A DNA stretch of 64,000 nucleotides, taken from contig OZ038381.1 in assembly GCA_964036045.1 (NCBI GenBank), positions 159,344,283 to 159,408,282 of the forward strand, in the 5' to 3' direction. This DNA is from Eutreptiella sp. 'Long Island Sound 2002' (Eukaryota; Euglenozoa; Euglenophyceae; Eutreptiales; Eutreptiaceae). The position numbers were made by a program, and so were the translations under genes. The notes under the pieces were generated by a model, which was not told the origin of the DNA, did not search any database, and saw only the letters and a list, made by a program, of their open reading frames with translations. Of this stretch, positions 46,914-57,900 are shown one piece after another (position 1 is the first letter of the stretch; each line of letters begins with the position of its first letter).

Positions 46914-49900
46914 ATGGCAGACACTAGTGCTCCTCACGTGGTTGTTGATAATGTTGTTGCTGATGGACTTGACACCATGCATCTTCTAGCCATGAATGCG
47001 GGTTACCAGGCTCAAGTATGTTCATTTTGCTTGGTTTGCATGCCCCTTGCCCACTTTTGGGCACATTCTGGCTTTCAGCTTCCAGCTCTACATTCAGCCC
47101 AAGTTTGAATTCTGCCCCAAATCTAATTGTGAGCCCTAGAATTCTGATTTTAGCCCTCAACATACCAACACTTTGAAATCCTGAACAACCCTAAACAGCC
47201 GTGACTAGCCCTCCTCAAACCCGATGGACGTCCAAATACTGCTCCACAAGCCTCAACAATACTAAATAAGCCTCCACAACCCTCAACGATTAGACCAGCA
47301 CCGATCTTCTGCCCAGATACCACCTTCGTTCGCTGAGATACAACCAAGATGGATCCAACCAAGGTGATAAGGATCCGCGGGCCCAACGTGAGCAATATTT
47401 CAAGCCCAAGTCTCGTGGATCAACCAACAAGTGGGCGAGGCCCGCTCCCGTTCCCAAGCCCAATCTCAGTCCCATTGCCAGTCCAAGTCTCGTCGAGACC
47501 TAACAAACAAAAGCATTTGGGGCATGCTTACGGCGGCAAAAGTGCTTCCCATAACCTTGAGAGGTGAACGTACGCTCAAGGTCCACACAACGCAGGCAGC
47601 CGCCGATGCCAAGAGACAGGTTGGCAACCAAGCGCCGCTCGACCAGATGTGTAATGAACAGGTTTGGGGGCTGTTGCCGTTCTTGTCATGCTGGAGCTAT
47701 CTCTTTTGCACAGGTTTGCTCCCTTTGCTAGGCCAAGGCATGGTGTTTGTGAATATTGATTTTGCATGTGTGAGGCATCATGTAGGGCAAAAATTTGTGA
47801 TAATGATTTTGACGGGAGAAAACTACGTGACACAATTTGTGGTGTAACCCCCCCCCCCCTCTGCAAGTGAGAATCCTGGATGGATAGCGGGGATGTTGCA
47901 TGTTTGATGAGGGGAAAACGTTCACAAGGGACTGTGGCACGCTGAATCCCCTCTTTGCCAAATGTGGTTGGCTTTATCCAGAACCTTTTCTTGTTTTGTT
48001 GTGCCAACGAGGTTCAGGTAGATTGGCATTGGAGGGGGGCGAAGTAGAAAGTGCAAGTTACGAAGCACAACAGGAGTCAGAAACCGAAATGGAGCACTGC
48101 TACGTAAGAGTCCTCATGCCACCGGATGCCCTCAGTCTCCACTCCCTTCACTTTCCAGGGCACTAAATTTTCCCTTGTCTTTATTCACCCACAACATACC
48201 ATGTTTGCATATGGCCCTTTTTCAGGCCTTGCTACTCCAGTTAGTAGCCCAAAGCTCGTGCCAACAGCCCCACCAGGTGTCCGAATTCACACCTGCATCT
48301 CGGTCCTCCCTCCCTCACACGGCACGCTGCTCAGAAGTTTGATGTCAACAGGCATTCTGTACAGCAAGGAGAGCGTGGATGGCGGGAAGGACTCAGGAGG
48401 GGAGCGATGGGGAGTTTTATGAGGCTCCATGAGGTACCAGAAGGACACCGCAGTGTGCATACGGGTCTGGCAAAGCATGTCCAGACACGGATTGGCGGAC
48501 CTGCATTGGGATTGGCAGTAGGCCGGGACATGCATTGACATGCACTGGCATGCACGATTTTTACTCTTGACATGCCTGGAAAAAATGGATTTGTGAGCAC
48601 ATGGTTGTCACTCTCGGATAGCTTGATGCTGACCCATAATCGTTCACTTGCGTGTGCCTTAGGGTGATCTAGCAGTGGCATTGTGTCTAGTAAGTCAGTT
48701 CTAAGCATGTCTCCCAAGTAGGGTGCTGGGGAAACTCCCTGCTTGAACAGAGCCCTATTGAGCACTTTGAAAGCTCTTGTCATGATGTGCTCAGATGCAA
48801 GTCAAGGATGCTCAGATGCAAAGCATGCAAGTGAAGATCAATGGGTTGGAAAAGCAGATTACCGAGTTGAAGCGAAAATCAGCAGCATCATCAGATTCCG
48901 AGGTATGTACTGGAAGGACAAATCTTTGGGTTGCTGGAATGTGGAATGTTGTGGTAGGAGTGTGCACTGCATGGTGTGTGTAGCAGGGATGGATTTGGCA
49001 GCTACTGTTCTTATGGGTGGGCCTCGTGTTCATCAGGGGGCGAGAGGGTAATAGAAATGGACCGCGAATAGATTTGGGAAGCATTGCGAATTCTTGCAAG
49101 GGCCGATGGCTGGAGTATTGGGGCAGACTAATGGCCGCGGTAGGAGCAGCCGGGGCCAACAAGGACTGTATGCAAGCATGGCATGAAATGTGTGAATAAA
49201 CACATGTGCAAGTACAACCACGTGGGAAGTGAAGGGAGTGGGGGCCCCAGTTGGTATGAGGACACAGCACGCCGCCCGGCACAGGTGTTGTGTTGAGAGG
49301 CATCCAGCATGCAAAGTGGGTGTGGACAACGGTAAGGAAAAGGAGGAAGAGCAACAGAGAAGTTTACACAGCTCCATGAGGTACCAGAACGACACCAAAG
49401 TGTGTATGGGGGGCGGTGTCTGCCTGGGCCTTTGGATAATGAAATGACGATTATGAAATTCCTTTTTGTCTCTTTTGATAAGGGGCGAATTCGAGTGCCA
49501 CATGCGAGCGCCAAAGGGGTCCAAAATGGCCAAAAATGCAGCCAATTTTTTCCTCAAAAGCCTCCGTCGCTTTCTTTCCCACTCCCTCTCCCCGCCCCCT
49601 GCCGCTGGTCCACTCTCTCTTTGCCGTGCTAGATGCCTCTCGACTTTGAAATGCGTTAGGACCAACAAAATTTTTGACCCCAACCATATACATCACCTTG
49701 TTTGTTGTATTCTGGTGCTTGATTTGGTGGGTCTCTTGGCGGGGGGTAGTTTGTACGGAATGGGCTATGCAGAGTCCTGTGAAAGCGCTTGTGGGAAAGA
49801 CGCCCTGTCAATGCATGCTAGGGTGCCATATCGTACCAGGGTCCATGAAATAAGGATACGGAGCGCAAAGGGTACCATTAGGGCATCGTGCAAATCCAAG

Positions 49901-50911
49901 GGTGAGGGCTAGGCGGGCCTTGAGCCCCCGTTTGGACCTCCCCCCCCCCCCTTTCTCAGGGAGCCCCAAAGCCCTAGGCCCCCCCCAACCCCTTTTGGCA
50001 ATTGGATTTGCCAGTGCCTCAGCCCTCACAAGACGGCAATGTCTTATGTTGAGGGCATCCATTGGACCATTTTGGTTGTTATGAAGTCAAATCAAATCAA
50101 AAAATCTTGCATCTCATCTTTCGAAATGTTGACATTTCTTGACAGGCTTTAAAATCAGGTTACCTCAAATTATTGCACTTCCTCAGCTCCTTGCACGGTT
50201 TCCGGATGGGATTGAGTTGTCATCCGGGAACGAGGACTCTTTGCCATGATATCCCTTGCAACCTAATTTGCCAACCTAATTTGCACTCTGTGTTTTCTGT
50301 CCCAGGTTCCTTCGCAACGGCAAAAAGCTCGTAAGACACCGGAGGGTTTCAGATGGACGTGTGTGTTGGTGCCTGAGGATTTTGACAACGCTGAAGGCAA
50401 TAATGGAGAAAATAGCAGCGAGGGTTGTAGCGGTGGCACTAGTGCTGGCAGTGGCGGTGGCAGTGGCGGTGGGGGTGCAGACAATAGTGCTAGTTGTGGC
50501 ACTGGCGTCAGTGATAGTGGCCGTGCAAACAACAGTAGCAATACCGGGGGTAATCGCCAAGACAACAACAGTGGCTATGATATTGGCAACAATGGTAGTT
50601 ATATTGGTCGCAACATTGGCAATGCGGATCGTCACAATGTTCCCCACGCCCATGGGGTATCGGCACCGAGTATTGATATTAACAGTATGTATTCTCTCCC
50701 CGTGGCATCTAGTGAACCTCAGGTTGGTAAAACGATGCCAAGGAGTTACACGGCACCAAGAATGGAGCCATTTTCCCGTCATCAGCCGGCATTTTTCAAT
50801 GAGTCAACACCGGTTTACATGGACATAGATAGGTGGGATCCAAATGCATCTTCGTGCAAGCAGCCGGCATTTTTCTTCAGCAGTGTAGGTAGCTACCAAC
50901 CGCGCATGTAG
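46914..50911 (+). CDS. unknown multi-exon gene with coiled coil and Gly/Ser/Asn-rich C-terminus (copy 1)
   Basis: Proposed exons: 46914-47015 (ATG, MADTSAPHVVVDNV...YQAQ, donor gtatgt), 47349-about 47563 (MDPTKVIRIRGPNVSNIS, Pro/Ser-rich), 48018-48103 (acidic, EAQQESETEMEHCY, donor gtaaga), 48795-48902 (QMQSMQVKINGLEKQITELK, a short heptad coiled coil, donor gtatgt) and 50306-50911. The last three junctions agree in phase. The join between the second and third exons does not, so an exon or boundary there is missing. Copy-to-copy comparison favours these frames: the second exon has three synonymous and one replacement change, and the last has five synonymous and three amino-acid changes. I recognise no family. 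A nuclear or RNA-associated protein is possible but unproven. Confidence 0.5.
48135..49390. repeat. diverged repeats flanking the coiled-coil exon, one pair inverted
   Basis: 48135-48240 matches the reverse complement of 49105-49245 (shared words CCACTCCCTTCACTT, TTTATTCAC, CCATG.TTGCATA), roughly 65-70 percent identical. 48290-48440 matches 49255-49390 in direct orientation (CTCCATGAGGTACCAGAA, with GACACC shortly after). The coiled-coil exon 48795-48902 lies between the inverted arms. The same arrangement exists in copy 2 (offset about 8,034). Confidence 0.65.
50306..50911 (+). CDS. C-terminal exon of the unknown block A gene (copy 1)
   Basis: Acceptor ttttctgtcccag (50293-50305), stop TAG 50909-50911, 201 codons. 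It opens VPSQRQKARKTPEGFRWTCV, then LVPEDFDNAEGNNGENSSEG, a GGTSAGSGGGSGGGG linker, an Asn-rich stretch (NSGYDIGNNGSYIGRNIG) and an ordered-looking tail (SRHQPAFFNESTPVYMDIDR). Low-complexity central part with conserved ends. Five synonymous versus three replacement changes relative to copy 2 support coding. Confidence 0.6.
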   Translation, partial: VPSQRQKARKTPEGFRWTCVLVPEDFDNAEGNNGENSSEGCSGGTSAGSGGGSGGGGADNSASCGTGVSDSGRANNSSNTGGNRQDNNSGYDIGNNGSYIGRNIGNADRHNVPHAHGVSAPSIDINSMYSLPVASSEPQVGKTMPRSYTAPRMEPFSRHQPAFFNESTPVYMDIDRWDPNASSCKQPAFFFSSVGSYQPRM

Positions 50912-51024
50912 TGGTTGTGCTAGTCCTAATCCAGCAGAGCAGGTGTTTGAGTTTCCAAGATTTGACGATAGATTGAGCTCAATAGTTGCATATTTGACGA
51001 AGGTTGCTGGAGATAAGCTCAACA

Positions 51025-52006
51025 GTTGTAGCTGTGTTTCATTAGGGAGAATTCCAGAGTGATTTTTTTGGTGAAGGGGCAGGGTAGGAGTTACATTGGC
51101 AGGCATGCTGTGGAATTTTGATGCAGGCATTCCCAAGGTGGAAAGATGGAAGTCCAAAAAGGGCGGGGGGAGGAGGGCATAAGGGAGATGGTTGTTTTGG
51201 ATATTGCAATGTATCAGCTGCTGTGAAGTTTTTGGCTTTATGTATCTCAAATGCGATGCTTTGGGGTCCCCCGCATCCGCCTTCCCCGGTGGACCCCTCC
51301 ACCTCCCTATGCCCTCTCCCCTGACCTAATTTCTGTTTGTCTTTCTATCAATCATTCAATCTGTCAATCTGATGAAGTCTCAACCCCTCCCCTGACCCCG
51401 AGGGCTCAGTTTGGACCCCCTTGGCAAACCACCTACGTTGTTAGCGTCAAGCATTTCAACGGCTCCGTCCCCCTCCGCCCCCTGCATTTTTCACTCCACA
51501 TGTGGACATCTAAGCTTCTGTTTCTTCTCAGTCTCATCGTTCTTATGAATTTCACGGTTTTCTGGGCATTGCATTGCGAGCTTGGATCCTCCTCTTTCTT
51601 TTCTATTCTCAGTTGAGTCGGCATTTACATTTTGTGTTTGACTATTGGTGGTGTTGTATTTGATCCTCAGTGTGCAATCATATTGATGACAACAGAGACA
51701 TTGCAGCATTGAAAGTTCGACGACCATTTATTATCTATGTTTCCGAGAATTTAGTGCATGTGCGCAAACTATATTGTGCACCGCTCGAGTGCGGTGGACA
51801 GCCGCTGCTGAGGACCCCCCCAATGGGCGACACGAGCAGCAAACACGCAAGGCTACCCCGCAAAGGGTCCGTGGACCGTGGCCAGCACTAGTAGAGTCCT
51901 GGGCAAACCCCACTTCAGTAAGCTCAAGTGGGGCAAAACCGCCCGCCCAAGCAAGAGATCCTCGCTCATTGCAGGGGGGCCAAAGCACACTTTCTTTAAG
52001 TGTGTA
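51025..52006. other. spacer between block A copy 1 and block B copy 1, no gene recognised
   Basis: Mixed-composition sequence. Open frames (for example 51251-51616) have pyrimidine-rich, compositionally biased translations with no support. It is not shared with the second A-to-B interval. Confidence 0.5.
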
Positions 52007-52850
52007 CTTATCCCGTCTCACAACAGAAAGATGCCTTTGGAACATGTACCATTGGCAGTCTTTCTTCTGCAAACGCCTGCTGCCGTCGCTCCTTTAAGTG
52101 CGTTAGTCGCTGTGCAGCAATCCCACGGGAGCTTTTTGGGCAGGCTTGAGGTTTGTGATGGTCGATTTTCCACAGAAGAATTTTCTCCTTGCAAAGAAGT
52201 ACCATGTTGGGGACCATGGCGTGCAGATACACTGTAAAGTGTGGTGTACCGCTTGATGGAAATCACACACCTAGATTTTGTACCACAGAAACAGCTACAT
52301 TGGTGCAACCCCTGCGAAGAAAAAGGCGCCGATTGGTCTGCTCCGGTGGTGTTGTGGTGCCTCCACGAAGCATCCAAATCCTGCGAATTCATATTAGGAA
52401 ACGGTGTGAAATGGTCTTATCTTAGACAGCAAGATGTGGGCTATAGGACAAGTGCAAATCCACCAAGACTTTTCAAATGGCGATTAGACTGTGGAGTGCA
52501 AACACAACGGAGATGGTCTACTGGATCTGAAGTAAATTGCGGCAGCACAGTGTGGTGTCTTTCGTCTAAACCAGTGATCATGTGCTGCCAGGCCTGTTTC
52601 AGTCTGGTGATCTACCACAGAAATTCAGAATCAAAGAACACAGGCAAAAACTGATGGCAAACTTTGACGAAGAGCAGAAGTGAGATGCCCAGCTGGCAGA
52701 TGGCGCGCGTGTCAATCAGTGCAGCACAAAACTCAGTGAGGACATTGCATTTGCATGGGAATGCACCAAATTGAATGAGGCTAATTGGTCATTCTTTCAA
52801 GAAAACTGGTCATTTCGTTTTGTTGCAGCTGAGGGTATCCTTTCACGCAT
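52007..52850. repeat. segmental duplication block B, copy 1 (right end not visible)
   Basis: At least 845 bp match 63151-64000 in direct orientation (offset 11,146) with about ten substitutions and no indels seen. Homology starts at ACTTATCCCGTCTCACAACA. The right limit cannot be set because copy 2 runs off the window. Confidence 0.93.
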
Positions 52851-53229
52851 GCTTTGTTGGCTCAGTGATCTGCCACGTGAGCCACCCTTGTGCACCCCCA
52901 CAAGTGCCTGTTCTGGGTTTAACTCATCCCTGATGACTCTCCTAAGGCCTTGGGGTTGCATATTGCAATGCAGTTTGCACGGGCAACAAGATAATGCGAA
53001 GGCGGTGTCCAATTTTCAAACCAGGTCTATGTTTTGGCAAATGAGGCTGGGATTGCTCCACCTTGACAGTCACAGTCACACGAGCCGGCACAGCACACTA
53101 CACAAGAGCTGGAGGGGCTCAGAGATGTCAGAGGCAGACGGAGACACACAAGGAGAGGCTGCCGAATGGCATACACTAGTGGCAGATTGTACCCGGAGAA
53201 AAGAACTGCTTTGTGAATGCATGTCGTGA
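52568..53229 (+). pseudogene. interrupted reading frame of unknown origin in block B
   Basis: One frame reads SDHVLPGLFQSGDLPQKFRI, KEHRQKLMANFDEEQK, a TGA, then ADGARVNQCSTKLSEDIAFA and WECTKLNEANW, staying open to 53229. The composition is protein-like, but the TGA interrupts it in both block B copies, and copy 2 has a second TGA after EANW. Probably a decayed gene or transposon fragment. No family recognised. Confidence 0.3.
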
Positions 53230-53936
53230 AGGCGGCTCATGATAGAAGGCTATCTAGAATCGACGATGCGCTGTTGTATCCAGTTTTCGTTGCGAATACT
53301 CTTCCCAGTAGAAAAGGGCTTGAGGTCATAGAACACTGGACAATGCGCATCCTGAAGCATCTGCGGGCTTGCTACATGGAATAGTCGGAGGGAACGTTGG
53401 TTGCAAAGGGTTTTTGGGATGGATGGGGCATGGGGTTGATTTTCGGGAAGGTTGCGAAAAGCTGTGTTGGCTACGCCCATGCCGTGGAGGCTGTGTGGGG
53501 ATCACTGGACGCTGTTCGCTAGTGCCATTGGACGTGACCTCACTTGTCTCAATATCCTTGGGACCGGGCCATCCCTACCTCCGAAACAGAAACGCGTACG
53601 CAGAGTCCTCGTCCAAGCAGGCCTCCCCCCAACCAGATTTTTCAAACCACGGGGGGGCGGCCGGGCCCGGTCCTTGTATGCAACCCCCCCCAACCCCCCC
53701 CCCCCCCTCCCCCCCCTTCCCCCTCCCCCAGGTTTTGAAAGATAGTGGTGCCGGCTCAGCCACCAACAAGTGTCTCTAGAGAAAACTGTCCGGCGCCGAA
53801 GGCGCCAAAGTTTTTTTTCTTACTATGTGTTTATACTCAAAATACTCAAAATTTTTTAGAGAATTCATATTTGTGTTAAAACAACCAGAAGGAGGGCTAC
53901 AGGAGGGCTGCAGGCCCCAACAGCAACCACAATCCT
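52851..53936. other. no intact gene recognised; C-tracts near the right end
   Basis: After the interrupted frame ends at 53229, no convincing exon is seen. 53690-53730 is C-rich and followed by CCCAGGTTTTGAAAGATAGT. The same junction motif (C-tract plus GGTTTTGAA) begins both block A copies, so it may mark a third, aborted boundary. Confidence 0.5.
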
Positions 53937-54000
53937 AGCCCCAACCCTAGCCCTAGCTCTAACCCTAACACTAACCCTAACCCTAGGGCTAACCCTACCC
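53937..54000. repeat. interstitial telomere-like CCCTAA repeats
   Basis: Degenerate tandem CCCTAR units (CCCTAGCCCTAG, CTAACCCTAACACTAACCCT and similar) over about 60 bp, consistent with an eroded TTAGGG-type telomere read on the complementary strand. It is followed by a 160-bp C-rich tract and then by block A copy 2. Confidence 0.7.
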
Positions 54001-54131
54001 CCCCCCCTCACCCCTGGCTGGATGCCCCCATGACCCCCGGCTAGACCCCCCCTCCCGACCCCCTGCCAGACCCCCCCCCCCGGACCCCCGGCCACCCCCC
54101 CCCCCCCCACACCCCCCGGGAGGAACCCCCC
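54001..54131. repeat. C-rich low-complexity tract
   Basis: C-runs broken by GGCTAGA, GGCCA and similar words link the telomere-like repeat to block A copy 2. The complementary strand is strongly G-rich. Confidence 0.8.
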
Positions 54132-54946
54132 TCCCCCCCAATTGCCCCTCCCCCCCCCCCCCAGGTTTTGAAAGATAGTTGGGGGGTGGGTCGCATCAGG
54201 AACGGTTGTAGTCGCCCCCCCCCCCCGTGTTTCAAACATCCCCCATTTCCGGCAATTGGGTTACTGTTTTTGGTGGTCAACGAAGAGGAAAAATGGGAGG
54301 AATTCGCACTGTGTGTTGCATTCGCTACCACAGTGTCCTATCGGACAATCATAGCAGTGGACAGCTTGAAGTTTGATTCCGGGAGTTGCGTATAGGGGTC
54401 CACAGAGCGGGAAGGAGGCAATTTGGCGACATAACCCCTACCATATCCGGGACGAGCAGAGGTTATGAGACCATTTCCTTGTTCTACCTTTTGACTCTCC
54501 CAGGCATGCCCCAACTTGTACCCGAGCATCGGGGGGTGCATCAGTTCCCTTGCGTCGGAATATTGAAGTATCATCTCTGTGCCGGCGACAGGTGCAACAA
54601 GCACCCAGAATGCAACAAATCCAATCACACGTGTTTTGCAAACTTTTGTGCAGCGGCGACCACTGCCCTAGCCTCATGGCTTTTGTGCAGTCGGAACCAC
54701 AGCCCCAACCAAACCCCTTTTGTACAGCGACAATTGCGTTCCTCAGCACCTCCTTTTGTGCAACTACAGCCGTAGCAGGGTTTGATGATGGCCCGGTTGG
54801 TGTGGATGCAGTGATATGGCCATAGAATGCACTGCCATATATTTCTGAATGCAACCGTGTGTTCGCATGGGGTTTTGCGTGGGGGCCCTCAAATCTGGCA
54901 TAATGCATTGCCATGGAATCGGGTCTTTTTCCCCTGCTCTCTTAAT

Positions 54947-57900
54947 ATGGCAGACACTAGTGCTCCTCACGTGGTTGTTGATAATGTTGTTGCTGATGGA
55001 CTTGACACCATGCATCTTCTAGCCATGAATGCGGGTTACCAGGCTCAAGTATGTTCATTTTGCTTGGTTTGCATGCCCCTTGCCCACTTTTGGGCACATT
55101 CTAGCTTTCAGCTTCCAGCTCTACATTCAGCCCAAGTTTGAATTCTGCCCCAAATCTAATTGTGAGCCCTAGAATTCTGATTTTAGCCCTCAACATACCA
55201 ACACTTTGAAATCCTCAACAACCCTAAACAGCCGTGACTAGCCCTCCTCAAACCCGATGGACGTCCAAATACTGCTCCACAAGCCTCAACAATACTAAAT
55301 AAGCCTCCACAACCCTCAGCGATTAGACCAGCACCGATCTTCTGCCCAGATACCACCTTCGTTCGCTGAGATACAACCAAGATGGATCCAACCAAGGTGA
55401 TAAGGATCCGCGGGCCCAACGTGAGCAATATTTCAAGTCCAAGGCTCGTGGATCAACCAACAAGTGGGCGAGGCCCGCTCCCGTTCCCAAGCCCAATCTC
55501 AGTCCCATTGCCAGTCCAAGTCTCGTCGAGGCCTAACAAACAAAAGCATTTGGGGCATGCTTATGGCGGCAAAAGTGCTTCCCATAACCTTGAGAGGTGA
55601 ACGTACGCTCAAGGTCCACACAACGCAGGCAGCCGCCGATGCCAAGAGACAAGTTGGCAACCAAGCGCCGCTCGACCAGATGTGTAATGACCAGGTTTGG
55701 GGGCTGTTGCCGTTCTTGTCATGCTGGAGCCATCTCTTTTGCACAGGTTTGCTCCCTTTGCCAGGCCAAGGCATGGTGTTTGTGAATATTGATTTTGCAT
55801 GTGTGAGGCATCATGTAGGGCAAACATTTGTGATATTGATTTTGACGGGAGAAAACTACATGACACAATTTGTAGTGTAACCCCCCCCCCCCCCTCTGCA
55901 AGTGAGAATCCTGGATGGATAGCGGGGATGTTGCATGTTTGATGAGGGGAAAACGTTCACAAGGGACTGTGGCACGCTGAATCCCCTCTTTGCCAAATGT
56001 GGTTGGCTTTATCCAGAACCTTTTCTTGTTTTGTTGTGCCAACGAGGTTCAGGTAGATTGGCATTGGAGGGGGGCGAAGTAGAAAGTGCAAGTTACGAAG
56101 CACAACAGGAGTCAGAAACCGAAATGGAGCACTGCTACGTAAGAGTCCTCATGCCACCGGATGCCCTCAGTCCCCACTCCCTTCACTTTCCAGGGCACTA
56201 AATTTCCCTTGTCTTTATTCACCCACAACATACCATGTTTGCATATGGCCCTTTTTCAGGCCTTGCTACTCCAGTTAGTAGCCCAAAGCTCGTGCCAACA
56301 GCCCCACCAGGTGTCCGAATTCACACCTGCATCTCGGTCCTCCCTCCCTCACACGGCACGCTGCTCAGAAGTTTGATGTCAAGAGGCATTCTGTACAGCA
56401 AGGAGAGCGTGGATGGCGGGAAGGACTCAGGAGGGGAGCGATGGGGAGTTTTATGAGGCTCCATGAGGTACCAGAAGGACACCGCAGTGTGCATACGGGT
56501 CTGGCAAAGCATGTCCAGACACGGATTGGCGGACCTGCATTGGGATTGGCAGTAGGCCGGGACATGTATGGACATGCACTGGCATGCACGATTTTTACTC
56601 TTGACATGCCTGGAAAAAATGGATTTGTGAGCACATGGTTGTCACTCTCGGATAGCTTGATGCTGACCCATAATTGTTCACTTGCGTGTGCCTTAGGGTG
56701 ATCTAGCAGTGGCATTGTGTCTAGTAAGTCAGTTCTAAGCAGGTCTCCCAAGTAGGGTGCTGGGGAAACTCCCTGCTTGAACAGAGCCCTATTGAGCACT
56801 TTGAAAGCTCTTGTCATGATGTGCTCAGATGCAAGTCAAGGATGCTCAGATGCAAAGCATGCAAGTGAAGATCAATGGGTTGGAAAAGCAGATTACCGAG
56901 TTGAAGCGAAAATCAGCAGCATCATCAGATTCCGAGGTATGTACTGGAAGGACAAATCTTTGGGTTGCTGGAATGTGGAATGTTGTGGTAGGAGTGTGCA
57001 CTGCATGGTGTGTGTAGCAGGGATGGATTTGGCAGCTACTGTTCTTATGGGTGGTCCTCGTGTTCATCAGGGGGCGAGAGGGTAATAGAAATGGACCGCG
57101 AATAGATTTGGGAAGCATTGCGAATTCTTGCAAGGGCCGATGGCTGGAGTATTGGGGCAGACTAATGGCCGCGGTAGGAGCAGCCGGGGCCAACAAGGAC
57201 TGTATGCAAGCATGGCATGAAATGTGTGAATAAACACATGTGCAAGTACAACCACGTGGGAAGTGAAGGGAGTGGGGGCCCCAGTTGGTATGAGGACACA
57301 GCACGCCGCCCGGCACAGGTGTTGTGTTGAGAGGCATCCAGCATGCAAAGTGGGTGTGGACAACGGTAAGGAAAAGGAGGAAGAGCAACAGAGAAGTTTA
57401 CACAGCTCCATGAGGTACCAGAACGACACCAAAGTGTGTATGGGGGGCGGTGTCTGCCTGGGCCTTTGGATAATGAAATGACGATTATGAAATTCCTTTT
57501 TGTCTCTTTTGATAAGGGGCGAATTCGAGTGCCACATGCGAGCGTCAAAGGGGTACAAAATGGCCAAAAATGCAATCAATTTTTTCCTCAAAAGCCTCCG
57601 TCGCTTTCTTTCCCACTCCCTCTCCCCGCCCCCTGCCGCTGGTCCACTCTCTCTTTGCCGTGCTAGATGCCTCTCGACTTTGAAATGCGTTAGGACCAAC
57701 AAAATTTTTGACCCCAACCATATACATCACCTTGTTTGTTGTATTCTGGTGCTTGATTTGGTGGGTCTCTTGGCGGGGGGTAGTTTGTACGGAATGGGAT
57801 ATGCAGAGTCCTGTGAAAGCGCTTGTGGGAAAGACGCCCTGTCAATGCATGCTAGGGTGCCATATCGTACCAGGGTCCATGAAATAAGGATACGGAGCGC

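Larger units (their letters stand above)
46115..51024. repeat. segmental duplication block A, copy 1
   Basis: About 4.9 kb matching 54132-59091 in direct orientation, with an offset of 8,033 bp rising to 8,067 through small indels. By eye roughly 98-99 percent identical. It begins at a C-tract followed by CAGGTTTTGAA and ends at GATAAGCTCAACA, where the copies diverge abruptly. It carries the complete visible part of an intron-containing gene. Confidence 0.95.

Noticed and set aside
49033-49683. 216-codon minus-strand frame in block A (also 57067-57717)
   Set aside because: It overlaps the introns of the better supported plus-strand gene, includes the inverted repeat arms and has no family resemblance. 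Conservation is explained by recent duplication.
52241-52654. 137-codon Cys-rich frame in block B (also 63387-63800)
   Set aside because: All seven differences between the two copies change the amino acid in this frame, and other frames behave similarly, so there is no sign of coding selection.
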